This document shows positions 54,267-64,000 of a DNA stretch of 64,000 bases, piece by piece. The position numbers and the translations under genes were made by a program. The DNA is from Acinetobacter soli (lineage in GTDB: Bacteria; Pseudomonadota; Gammaproteobacteria; Pseudomonadales; Moraxellaceae). The notes beneath the pieces are model-generated. The model worked only from the letters and a program-made list of their open reading frames with translations. It had not been told where the DNA came from and searched no databases. The stretch lies in contig NZ_BBNM01000006.1 of the NCBI RefSeq assembly GCF_000760595.1, forward strand, positions 156,909 to 220,908, given 5' to 3'. Position 1 is the stretch's first letter, and every line of letters starts with the position of its first letter.

Positions 54267-54297
54267 AAAAAAACGCGTGTCGATCACGCGTTTTTTT
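54267..54297 (-). terminator. terminator between filA and filB
   Basis: Perfect stem AAAAAAACGCGTG / CACGCGTTTTTTT with loop TCGAT, 19 bases after the filA stop. It separates filA from the rest of the operon on the same strand, so filA would be made in excess over filBCDEF. Confidence 0.92.
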
Positions 54298-54316
54298 TGC
54301 AGCAATTAATGACGTA

Positions 54317-55159
54317 TTAGTGACCACTAATGGTAATAGTCGAATTCCCCATATTCAGCCCTGCAATTTCAAGATCACCAATGGAACTGGCAGTTTGAGT
54401 ACCTAAATGTACACCTTGCACATAGGTATTAATATTTTGAGCGCTGGTGTTTTTAATTTGAATCCCGTTTGTAGTGACGCCAATACTGGCATTCAGATTT
54501 AAATCACCTGTAGTGTTATTGGCACCACGTACATAGATGTTATCCAAATAAATCTGACCACCACCTTGTGCATCTTTTAAACCCAACTTGGAAATCGTCA
54601 AACCACCTTGTAGGGTCGAGTTCAGTACAATCATCGCGCCTTGTGGCGTCGCGCCCAACTGAATATTGGCACTCACTTTACCCAAAGAGAGCGTTAAACC
54701 GGTTAAGATTTCGGTTGGTGTACCTGTTACACCACGTAAGCCTGTGGTCGTATTTACAGATGCATTCGAACTCGCGACACCAATTGAACCAATCCCCACA
54801 TCGACAGCACCCACTGTGGCTGCAATATTCAAAAATGCCCCGTTTGCACTTCCATCGGTATCAATTTTTAAATCTAGAAGATTATCACTCGAAGTTTGCT
54901 TAACGGTGACGCCATTGATGGCAATCGCACCCGCTTTTCCGGTTGCACCCGTAATACCAGTGTCAGTTTTTAAACCGTCGTTATCATGTAAATATAGCTT
55001 ATCAATACTGATTCCGGCATTATCGAGCTTGATCCCAATATTTAAGCCATCCTGACCAGTGGTCGCACTCATAGATGCATCATCCATTGCCTGCATAGCC
55101 ATGGCATTTGCACTTAATAGCATTGAAGAGACTAACGCCAATTTCGTCAACATTTTCAT
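54317..55159 (-). CDS. filA: FilA, putative pilus/fibre structural subunit
   Basis: About 280 residues. The ATG at 55159 has GGGAG about ten bases upstream and starts a typical signal peptide (MKMLTKLAL to NAMA). The mature start MQAMDDASMSATTGQDGL is a recognisable motif of this Acinetobacter family. The rest is Gly/Asn/Thr-rich, beta-rich, and lacks Cys, consistent with a secreted repeat-like fibre subunit. No double-glycine leader is obvious, so its link to the FilB peptidase is unclear. The terminator just downstream argues for high output. Confidence 0.8.
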   Translation of the reverse strand: MKMLTKLALVSSMLLSANAMAMQAMDDASMSATTGQDGLNIGIKLDNAGISIDKLYLHDNDGLKTDTGITGATGKAGAIAINGVTVKQTSSDNLLDLKIDTDGSANGAFLNIAATVGAVDVGIGSIGVASSNASVNTTTGLRGVTGTPTEILTGLTLSLGKVSANIQLGATPQGAMIVLNSTLQGGLTISKLGLKDAQGGGQIYLDNIYVRGANNTTGDLNLNASIGVTTNGIQIKNTSAQNINTYVQGVHLGTQTASSIGDLEIAGLNMGNSTITISGH

Positions 55160-55403
55160 TCCAAACTCTCCCAAGAGCATTTATTTTTATTTCTGACTAC
55201 TCTCATTCTTACAAGAAGAATGTTCCATATCCCTGAGTAGCTGAATTTTGCCTCTTTAAAGTAGCGCTAGTTCACATTTTGCGCAACTAATGTTGCGTAA
55301 TTTTTATCATTTTGCCGATAAGTGGCAAGCCAGCTTATGTGCATTTAAATTGTGTAGTAAAATTGCGTTTCTGCTTATCTGTTCATTTTTGGGCGATTTT
55401 TCC

Positions 55404-56762
55404 GTGCGCTATATTCAAAAACTTCCTTTACCAGTGCCATCCATTCAGCATATTTTGACACAACTTCATGCATCGACTGGTTTAGTTTTTTTGAATAATC
55501 ACGATTCGCCTATCATTGCATTTCATCCTGAAGCTTATGCAATTTACCAGCATGATGAATATCGTTTTTATCAACATGATGCGTTCACAAACTATCACTT
55601 AAATCACGATTATAAAAATTTAAACGATTTTATTCAGTTTGATCCCACTGCTTCAGCTTCATCTGATTTAGGCTTTCAAGGCGGTTATATTGGGTTTATC
55701 GGTTACGATATTGCAGCTTCTCAGGATGTATGTGTAAAACATGCAGTACAACCTGCCTTGTATATTGGATTGTATCGAACCTATTTATGCCAGCATGCAG
55801 ATGGCTGGTATTTTTATAGCGATGCAGAACAGCCTGAACAACACTATAACTGGCTGATTGATCAGCTCAGTCAAACACTTGCTTCTTCCATTCAGCCACT
55901 TCGCCTACATCATTCTTTTCGTCCACGCTGGTCAAAAAGCGAATATTTACACGCCTTTCATAAAATTCAAGATTACATCAAGGCCGGCGATTGTTACCAG
56001 ATTAATTTAACCCAAGAGTTTCAAACCTGTTGTGAGGGTGAGCTTCTGTCAAAAGCAGATCAATTGTGGACGCTCACCAACGCACCGTATGCAGGATATT
56101 TAAAGCTAGATGATTTTGAACTGCTCAGTTGTTCACCCGAACTTTTTATTGAGTTTGAAGCAAATCGGTCTTTGAAGACGCGTCCAATCAAGGGCACCAT
56201 GCCACGCTATAAAGACCTTGAGCAAGATGAAAAATCGAAACAGCAACTAAAGTCTTCAGTCAAAGATCAGGCCGAAAATGTCATGATTGTAGATTTACTC
56301 CGTAATGATTTTAGCGTTCACGCCGAAACTGGTTCAGTTAAAACCACTAAATTATTTGAAATTGAAAGTTTTAATCAAGTGCATCACATGGTGAGTGAAA
56401 TTACGGCTCAATTAAAAAAAGATGCCAACCCATTTGATGTTCTTCGTTCTGCTTTGCCAGGAGGCTCCATTACAGGTGCACCCAAAATTCGTGCCATGCA
56501 AATTATTGAAGAATTAGAGCAGGCACCGCGCGGCGCATATTGCGGATCGCTTGGTTATTTTAATTTGGATGGTACAGGCAGCTGGAATATCCTGATTCGC
56601 ACAATACAAAAATATCAGGATACGCTCTCTGTCTGGGCAGGCGGCGGTATCACTATTGCATCAGATGCAGAAGCTGAGTATCAAGAATGCTTAGATAAGG
56701 TATCTGCCATGCTGAATCTGATCAATACATGGCAGTCCCACACAAACGATTATGCAGAATGA
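55404..56762 (+). CDS. pabB: aminodeoxychorismate synthase component I
   Basis: Makes 4-amino-4-deoxychorismate from chorismate for folate. The diagnostic PIKGT (in KTRPIKGT), with the catalytic Lys, separates PabB from TrpE, which has [18 protein letters not shown] and the YQINLTQEF segment are also present. A GTG at 55404 (VRYIQKLP) gives about 452 residues, normal for PabB; an upstream ATG at 55290 would add a hydrophobic stretch unlike the family. The last 13 bp overlap the converging hisC. Confidence 0.92.
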   Translation: MRYIQKLPLPVPSIQHILTQLHASTGLVFLNNHDSPIIAFHPEAYAIYQHDEYRFYQHDAFTNYHLNHDYKNLNDFIQFDPTASASSDLGFQGGYIGFIGYDIAASQDVCVKHAVQPALYIGLYRTYLCQHADGWYFYSDAEQPEQHYNWLIDQLSQTLASSIQPLRLHHSFRPRWSKSEYLHAFHKIQDYIKAGDCYQINLTQEFQTCCEGELLSKADQLWTLTNAPYAGYLKLDDFELLSCSPELFIEFEANRSLKTRPIKGTMPRYKDLEQDEKSKQQLKSSVKDQAENVMIVDLLRNDFSVHAETGSVKTTKLFEIESFNQVHHMVSEITAQLKKDANPFDVLRSALPGGSITGAPKIRAMQIIEELEQAPRGAYCGSLGYFNLDGTGSWNILIRTIQKYQDTLSVWAGGGITIASDAEAEYQECLDKVSAMLNLINTWQSHTNDYAE

Positions 56763-57841
56763 AATAAACGGCTTAAGCTGTCGATCAAACGCTGATTTTG
56801 CGCATCGGTACCAATCGTAATACGTAAAAACTGATTGATACGTGGCTTGTTAAAATAACGAACAATAATGCCTTGTTCTCGCAGTTGTGTTGCCAGTGTT
56901 GCAGCATCATGTGCTGGATGAGTCACAAAGATAAAGTTGGCTTTTGATGGCAAAACTTTAAAACCGAGTGTCTCAAGTTGCGTCACTAAAACCTCACGGC
57001 TTTGAATGACTTTCTCGCATTGCGCTTCGAAATATGATTGATCTTGAAACGATGCGACTGCTGCAGCAAGTGCAAAGCGATCAATCGGATACGAGTTAAA
57101 GCTATTTTTTACTGCTTCCAGTGCCGCAATCAGATGTGCCTGTGCCAACGCAAAACCGACACGTAACCCTGCCAGTGAACGTGATTTTGAAGTGGTTTGA
57201 CACACCACCAAATTATCGTAACGTTGAATCAGGCTAACCGCCGATTCTGCTCCAAAATCAACATAAGCCTCATCAATCACCACCACACGATCTGGATTAT
57301 TTTTCAGCACCTGCTCAATTTTATCGAGTGACAATGCAATACTGGTCGGCGCATTCGGATTGGTAATAATAATCCCGCCGTTTGGTTGCTGATAGTCCTC
57401 GACATCAATTTCAAAATGCGCGTTGAGAGGGATTTGCTTGGTTTTGACACCAAAAAACTGACTGTATACCGGATAAAAACTATAGGTAATATCCGGATAT
57501 AAAATTGCATCGTTTTGAATAAAGAATGCTTTAAAAATATGAGCCAATACTTCGTCTGAGCCATTTCCGACAAACACCTGACTCACATCTAGGTGCTGCT
57601 GATCGGCGATGGCCTGCTTCAACTGTAGCGCATCTGGATCTGGATACAAACGTAAGGCATCTGCCTGATTGTGTAAAACCGCTTCGATTGCCGCCACGAC
57701 GTTAGGCGAAGGCGGATACGGGTTTTCATTGGTATTTAGTTTAAGGAGATTCTGAAGTTTAGGTTGCTCGCCAGGCACATACGGCTCAAGCTCACGGACT
57801 TCCGGGCTCCAAAATCGCATTTGTTCGTTGCTAATATTCAT
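56750..57841 (-). CDS. hisC: histidinol-phosphate aminotransferase
   Basis: PLP enzyme of histidine synthesis, also able to use aromatic substrates. The start at 57841 ([11 protein letters not shown]) gives 363 residues, matching homologues. The PLP Lys lies in [14 protein letters not shown], the GNGSDEVL loop and [11 protein letters not shown]sp are present, and the C-terminal RITIGT Arg binds substrate. It lies 70 bp after hisD on the same strand. The 3' end overlaps the converging pabB by 13 bp. Confidence 0.94.
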   Translation of the reverse strand: MNISNEQMRFWSPEVRELEPYVPGEQPKLQNLLKLNTNENPYPPSPNVVAAIEAVLHNQADALRLYPDPDALQLKQAIADQQHLDVSQVFVGNGSDEVLAHIFKAFFIQNDAILYPDITYSFYPVYSQFFGVKTKQIPLNAHFEIDVEDYQQPNGGIIITNPNAPTSIALSLDKIEQVLKNNPDRVVVIDEAYVDFGAESAVSLIQRYDNLVVCQTTSKSRSLAGLRVGFALAQAHLIAALEAVKNSFNSYPIDRFALAAAVASFQDQSYFEAQCEKVIQSREVLVTQLETLGFKVLPSKANFIFVTHPAHDAATLATQLREQGIIVRYFNKPRINQFLRITIGTDAQNQRLIDSLSRLFHSA

Positions 57842-57911
57842 TGCGCTATTCTCTTGTTGGGGCCAAGCCATAGCCCCTAAAAACGATCGATAGTTTGGTC
57901 AACCTTAAATC

Positions 57912-59201
57912 TTACTGATAACGGTAGCGAGCTGAGCGTGCATGTGCATCCAGATTTTCCTGTTGAGCCAGAATATCTGCTGTCTTTGCGAGGGATTTTA
58001 CACCCGCTTCTGAACACATGATGAGGCTCGAACGTTTTTGGAAATCGTAAACGCCAAGTGGCGATGAAAAACGTGCTGTTCCCGAAGTAGGTAATACGTG
58101 ATTCGGACCTGCACAGTAGTCACCAATGGCTTCAGGCGTAAAGCGCCCCATGAAAATGGCACCCGCGTGGCGAATATCCTGACTCATCTGCTCGGCATCA
58201 TCTACACATAGTTGTAAATGTTCAGGCGCAACTTGATTGATCAATTCGATCGCTTCAAGACGATCTTTTACCAACACCAAAGCACCACGATTAGCAATTG
58301 AAGTACGTGCAATATCGGCTTTTGGTAAAGCTGCCAAATGTTCTTCAATGGCTTGTGCCACATCATCAAGTAGCTGAGCATCTGGGGTAATTAAAATTGC
58401 CTGCGCCACAGTGTCATGTTCGGCTTGTGATAACAAATCCATCGCCAGCCATTTGGCATTGTTCTGCCCATCGGCATAGACCAAAATTTCAGATGGGCCT
58501 GCAATCATGTCGATACCGACCTGACCAAACACTGCACGCTTGGCCGCTGCAACGAAACGATTTCCCGGACCCGTAATTTTATCTACACAAGGTACAGTCT
58601 GAGTACCATAAGCCAATGCTGCCACTGCCTGAGCGCCACCGATCGTAAATACTCGATTTACTCCTGCCAGATAAGCAGCTGCCAATACCAGCGGGTTTAG
58701 CTCACCTTGCGGTGCAGGTACGACCATGACAATTTCAGGTACGCCCGCGACATGAGCAGGTATCGCATTCATTAAGACAGAAGATGGATAAGATGCCAAA
58801 CCACCTGGAACGTAAATTCCCACGCGATCTAAAGGCGTTACCTTCTGACCCAGGGTATTACCCAACGCATCAACATAGCTCCAGCCATCTTGCTTTTGCG
58901 CTTCGTGAAAATCACGAATACGCTCTGCGGCGAGTTCAAGGGCTTCACGTACATCGGTGGTCAGTGCTTCAAAAGCTGCTTTAAGTTGCTCTTGGGTCAG
59001 TTCCAAATCTGAAAATTGATGCGCTGGATGTCGATCGAACTGTTGAGTGAGCTTAAGAACATGTGCGTCACCATGCTGACGTACATCAGCAATAATTTGG
59101 TCTACAGTTTTTAAAAGTTCAGGATCATTTACAGTTTCAAACGCCAACAAGTCTGCAAAGACTTGTTTGAAGTTTTGATCTTGAGTCGATAAACGTCGCA
59201 T
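57912..59201 (-). CDS. hisD: histidinol dehydrogenase
   Basis: Last two oxidation steps of histidine synthesis, histidinol to histidine. The ATG at 59201 has AGG seven bases upstream; a TTG before it is not needed. [31 protein letters not shown] and [11 protein letters not shown] are standard, and the zinc and catalytic residues (Glu and His in APEHL, and the late [10 protein letters not shown]) are intact. It is 429 residues. It precedes hisC and is separated from hisG by the hisG terminator. Confidence 0.97.
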   Translation of the reverse strand: MRRLSTQDQNFKQVFADLLAFETVNDPELLKTVDQIIADVRQHGDAHVLKLTQQFDRHPAHQFSDLELTQEQLKAAFEALTTDVREALELAAERIRDFHEAQKQDGWSYVDALGNTLGQKVTPLDRVGIYVPGGLASYPSSVLMNAIPAHVAGVPEIVMVVPAPQGELNPLVLAAAYLAGVNRVFTIGGAQAVAALAYGTQTVPCVDKITGPGNRFVAAAKRAVFGQVGIDMIAGPSEILVYADGQNNAKWLAMDLLSQAEHDTVAQAILITPDAQLLDDVAQAIEEHLAALPKADIARTSIANRGALVLVKDRLEAIELINQVAPEHLQLCVDDAEQMSQDIRHAGAIFMGRFTPEAIGDYCAGPNHVLPTSGTARFSSPLGVYDFQKRSSLIMCSEAGVKSLAKTADILAQQENLDAHARSARYRYQ

Positions 59202-59204
59202 CAA

Positions 59205-59458
59205 TTTACCTACACGGTTTTTAGTGAAAATAGGCTTCTAGTGTACTCTTTTTCAGTGCTTTTGTGGAAACTCAAAAACCCAGAATTGGAGTAATGTTTG
59301 ATTGAAATTCTGGCTCAGCAAGATTTGATTTTCTGATTGATCTTGTCAAAACAATTTATGTTAAAGACCAATCATCTCATGGTTTTAGGTGATCGATAGC
59401 TCTTGTGTTCGATAAAAAAACCGCCACATCGGTGACGGTTGTTTGAAACGATAAACTT
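59205..59458. other. hisG-hisD intergenic region
   Basis: It holds the hisG terminator near its right end (59414-59440). The rest (59205-59410) must contain the hisD promoter and leader on the minus strand. No attenuator with a His-codon leader peptide was seen. Confidence 0.5.
59414..59440 (-). terminator. hisG terminator
   Basis: On the RNA strand, AACCGTCAC pairs with GTGGCGGTT (one T-G wobble), loop CGAT, with a seven-base T-run. It lies 19 bases after the hisG stop, separating it from hisD. Confidence 0.85.
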
Positions 59459-61413
<1,955 letters not shown>

Positions 61414-61665
61414 TTAAGCTCCGAATAGACTTGCTTTGCGCCATTCGTCTTTGGTCATCGCACGAATTGTGACTGCGTGAACTTCACCACTGGCAATATA
61501 AGAGTTCAAAGGCGCATAAACCGCTTGCTGACGTGCAACCGTACGTTTTCCTTCAAATTGATCATCCACGATACGGAGGTCAAATTTTCCAGCTTGTCCA
61601 CTTACTACTACTTCCGCCGCGGGAAATGCATCTTGTAAAATTTGTGTAAGCTGTTCATTATTCAT
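61414..61665 (-). CDS. ibaG: BolA-family protein IbaG
   Basis: Small BolA-type partner of monothiol glutaredoxins in iron-sulfur handling and envelope stress. The start at 61665 (MNNEQLTQI) has AGAGG seven bases upstream, giving 83 residues; an upstream extension lacks a site. The VSGQAGKFDLRIVDDQFEGKR stretch, IASGEVHAVTIRA and the C-terminal EW are typical. It is six bp upstream of murA, a conserved neighbour in gamma-proteobacteria. Confidence 0.93.
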   Translation of the reverse strand: MNNEQLTQILQDAFPAAEVVVSGQAGKFDLRIVDDQFEGKRTVARQQAVYAPLNSYIASGEVHAVTIRAMTKDEWRKASLFGA

Positions 61666-61756
61666 TGCGAGACCTCTTATACAACCTTGGGTGTAAAAAC
61701 CCGTCATTCTACTATAAATCATGAAGATAATTCAGTAGTAAACTACATTTTGTTCA

Positions 61757-61785
61757 TAAAAAAAGAGGCTGGAGACCAGCCTCTT
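61757..61785 (-). terminator. hpf terminator
   Basis: Stem AAGAGGCTGG / CCAGCCTCTT with loop AGA; the A-run at 61758-61764 gives a T-run on the minus strand. It separates hpf from ibaG. Confidence 0.92.
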
Positions 61786-61799
61786 ACTATTTAAAAAAA

Positions 61800-62138
61800 T
61801 CAAACAGGAACAACAACTTGCTGATAAGAGCATTGTATTTTACGATGCTTTTGCAATTGCCGTTTTAATTTTTCTGAGAGTTTTTTTATCGAGGTATACA
61901 TATCGTCAGCAGAGGCCTGTGCAAAAAGCTCTATACCAGGTAAGCGTACTATCGCTTCAGCGATATGATTCGAACTGCCTTTGTGAGTTCGTTTATCGAT
62001 TTGATGATCTTTTGAAAGTTTCACCTGCATGCTATTCACTTGATCTAAATGTTTTGTCATTTGACCAAATTTAGATTTAATATCGTTTTCAATGGCAGGT
62101 GTGATAGTTAAATGATGTCCACGAATTGTTATCTGCAT
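61800..62138 (-). CDS. hpf: ribosome hibernation promoting factor (short HPF/RaiA)
   Basis: Binds the decoding centre to store inactive ribosomes in stationary phase. The ATG at 62138 (MQITIRGHHL) has GAGGGA seven bases upstream; a GTG five codons earlier is less likely. The 112 residues contain ITPAIENDIKSKFGQMTKHLDQ and IVRLPGIELFAQASADDMYTSIKKLSEKLKRQL, the usual HPF pattern. It lies downstream of rpoN, the same order as in many gamma-proteobacteria. Confidence 0.95.
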   Translation of the reverse strand: MQITIRGHHLTITPAIENDIKSKFGQMTKHLDQVNSMQVKLSKDHQIDKRTHKGSSNHIAEAIVRLPGIELFAQASADDMYTSIKKLSEKLKRQLQKHRKIQCSYQQVVVPV

Positions 62139-62245
62139 AATTTTATCCCTCACCTTCTATCAGGATATTCATGTTCGCAAAATGAACTTAAGACAATAAA
62201 AGTTTGAAGCACGTCAATAAGTCATTTCAACCATTCCTTAAATAA

Positions 62246-62273
62246 AAAAGATTCATTGTTTTGCAACAATGAA
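62246..62273 (-). terminator. rpoN terminator
   Basis: Stem TTCATTGTT / AACAATGAA with loop TTGC; an A-run at 62244-62249 gives a T-run on the minus strand. It lies 27 bases after the rpoN stop and before hpf. Confidence 0.85.
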
Positions 62274-62299
62274 CCAGTAGGATAGTCAGATTTTTTAGA

Positions 62300-63748
62300 T
62301 CAGATCAAGACTTTTCTCTCAGACGATGATGCAATATGTAACGATTCACGATATTTCGCCACCGTTCTACGCGCCACATCAATCCCCTCATCTTTGAGTA
62401 AATTGGCAATCGCATTATCTGACAAAGGCTTACGTGGATTTTCAGCAGCGACCATTTTTTTTATTCTGGCACGAATCGCAGTTGATGAACATTCGCCTCC
62501 AGATGTGGTACCAACATGACTTGAAAAGAAATATTTCAATTCAAACAAACCACGTGGTGTCAGCATATATTTATTGGTCGTCACTCGTGAAACTGTTGAT
62601 TCATGTAATTCAACTTCTTCGGCTACATCACGTAAAACCAAAGGTTTCATGCCCTCTGGGCCAATTTCAAAAAAGCTACGCTGATGCTGCACAATACACA
62701 TCGCCACTTTTAACAGCGTCTTATGACGCTCATCAATGCTTTTAATAAAATTTTTAGCTTCGAGCATCTGATTACGAAGATAAATATTATCGTCGCTTTG
62801 ATCTGCCCTACGGATCATATTCGAATAAAATGAATTGATGCGTAATTTAGGCATGATGTCTGGATTTAACTGTACTTGCCATGATTGATCTTTTTTACAC
62901 ACCACAACATCCGGAATCTGATAGTCAGACTCTTGCGATTCAAAACTCAAACCTGGATAAGGTTTTAAGGTTTTTAAAAACTCAATCACGGCTTTAACTT
63001 GCACCATAGACAAGCCAGTGTATTTCAAAAGCTTGTTTAAATCGTTACTGACCAAAAGTTCGTAATATTTTAATAAACATAATCCTTCATTACGTAATGG
63101 AGTATTTGGATCCAAGACATCCAACTGAATTTTAAGACATTCAGCAAGATTTTTAGCACCGACACCCACCGGATCGAGACGTTGAATATGTTTGAGCACC
63201 ACAACGACTTCATCCGCTTCGATTTCTTCACTCATACCTGCTTCAGACAGCAGATGTTGTGCCGCTTCAATCACTTCATCAATTTCAGCATCGAGAAATC
63301 CCTTTTCATCCAAACAATCTACAATGCAATAGGCAATCAAGCGATCAATCGTTGAAAAGTGGAGTAAATTAACTTGCTCTAAAATATGTTCTTTTAAAGT
63401 ATGTTCGGCTTGTCGATTATCCTCACGCTCTTCGTATTCAGGTGACGCTAGTGCAGTTGACTGATGGGTATAGATATCATCCCAATCGGTATCTACTGGT
63501 AAATCGTCAGGTAAATGATCTGCATTAAGATTTTGTGTCAGATCGGTACTTTCTTGATTTTCAGCATGAGAAAGACTTTCTGCAGTACTCTCTTCTTCTA
63601 TTTTCTCCAATAAAGGATTACTGTCGAGCTGGATTTGGATTTCTTGTTCGAGTTCCAAGCTTGATAATTGCAGTAGACGTATTGCCTGTTGTAATTGAGG
63701 GGTAAGCGATAAAGAATTCGCAACTTTCAATCCAACTGATAACTTCAT
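62300..63748 (-). CDS. rpoN: RNA polymerase sigma-54 factor
   Basis: Sigma factor for nitrogen and other enhancer-dependent promoters. The ATG at 63748 (MKLSVGLKV) starts the Gln/Leu-rich region I (LSLTPQLQQAIRLLQLS), the activator contact; the acidic region II follows (residues 55-110). The C-terminal DNA-binding part contains the RpoN box ARRTVAKYRESL. It is 482 residues, full length. It starts within a 252-bp region at the window edge. Confidence 0.96.
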   Translation of the reverse strand: MKLSVGLKVANSLSLTPQLQQAIRLLQLSSLELEQEIQIQLDSNPLLEKIEEESTAESLSHAENQESTDLTQNLNADHLPDDLPVDTDWDDIYTHQSTALASPEYEEREDNRQAEHTLKEHILEQVNLLHFSTIDRLIAYCIVDCLDEKGFLDAEIDEVIEAAQHLLSEAGMSEEIEADEVVVVLKHIQRLDPVGVGAKNLAECLKIQLDVLDPNTPLRNEGLCLLKYYELLVSNDLNKLLKYTGLSMVQVKAVIEFLKTLKPYPGLSFESQESDYQIPDVVVCKKDQSWQVQLNPDIMPKLRINSFYSNMIRRADQSDDNIYLRNQMLEAKNFIKSIDERHKTLLKVAMCIVQHQRSFFEIGPEGMKPLVLRDVAEEVELHESTVSRVTTNKYMLTPRGLFELKYFFSSHVGTTSGGECSSTAIRARIKKMVAAENPRKPLSDNAIANLLKDEGIDVARRTVAKYRESLHIASSSERKVLI

Positions 63749-64000
63749 AAAGCAACATCCCAATAACGAGTTACATTAAGCAAAAAATGTGCCGATATTG
63801 AAGTTATAGCATAGGAATTAACTTTATCCTACAAAAAAAAATGTTTGAGAAACAATTAATTTGTAAAAAATAGATGATGAATTATACAAAACGAATAAAA
63901 GTTATTCAGATTAACACACGAACTTAAGCTAGTTTATCTCATGGGCAATAAAAAATGATCACACACCTTATCTACTCATATATGTCAGGCACTTATTTTC
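63749..64000. other. AT-rich region upstream of rpoN, window edge
   Basis: No open reading frame of note and no clear hairpin. The region is A-rich (runs near 63833 and 63885). The next gene, often lptB in related genomes, would lie beyond the window; that is inference. Confidence 0.4.

Noticed and set aside
54568..55055. Long antisense frames opposite filA
   Set aside because: Repetitive Gly/Ala/Thr codons in filA leave the other strand open. No start signal.

Overview
The window looks like a core chromosomal segment from an Acinetobacter species. Several loci together point there: a BfmR/BfmS two-component pair, an OmpA close to the Acinetobacter type, a complete filABCDEF-type operon, an nrdA with two ATP-cone regions next to nrdB, and the block rpoN-hpf-ibaG-murA-hisG-hisD-hisC. 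The DNA is fairly AT-rich, and almost every transcription unit ends in a clear rho-independent hairpin. I see no insertion sequence, prophage, integron, CRISPR array, rRNA or tRNA. The species cannot be fixed from the sequence alone.

Layout. 1-5180: a MASE1-GGDEF diguanylate cyclase, a small hypothetical gene, and bfmRS, whose 3' end lies inside a shared bidirectional terminator. 5181-9660: ribonucleotide reductase nrdA and nrdB, with an unlisted 43-residue membrane microprotein gene between them and DnaA boxes upstream. 9720-14680: small housekeeping genes (DUF1508, Nudix, PhnA-like, DUF2939, RraB-like, RluA-like, YgfZ, DsbC). 14698-24310: a divergent hydantoin/Asp-Glu racemase and NCS1 permease pair, a Sel1-repeat protein, an AEC carrier, an Old Yellow Enzyme, a TonB-dependent receptor, mutM, a parvulin and a gamma-glutamylcyclotransferase. 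24327-35490: mscL, typA, a XanP-like permease, rsmC, a LysP-like permease, a 56-residue basic protein, ompA, a fimT-like pseudopilin, a thiolase, a VOC protein and a Gdx/SugE exporter with a possible guanidine-II riboswitch.

35633-39751 is a copper block: copA and copB, a His/Cys-rich periplasmic protein, and an HMA-CDF-like membrane protein that has lost its expected metal ligands. 39752-47200 holds an intergenic region with three DnaA-box-like nonamers at an exact 24-bp period, then rpe, DUF2218, fghA, a membrane C13 (legumain/caspase-fold) peptidase, rsmJ, tsaB, a gamma-carbonic anhydrase and two Nudix genes. 47211-55159 is the fil operon on the minus strand. FilA is the first gene and is followed by a strong terminator. 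Downstream come a C39-type peptidase, two outer-membrane barrels, a Ser/Thr/Pro-rich protein and a large lipoprotein. 55404-63748 carries pabB (PIKGT signature) converging on hisC, hisD, hisG, murA, ibaG, hpf and rpoN.

The best leads for unusual biology are the fil system, the metal-site-less HMA-CDF protein, the phased DnaA-box array, the nrd microprotein, the candidate guanidine riboswitch, and an A8G7 slippery tract inside rsmC. All functional statements come from motifs and family knowledge read by eye. No database search was run.
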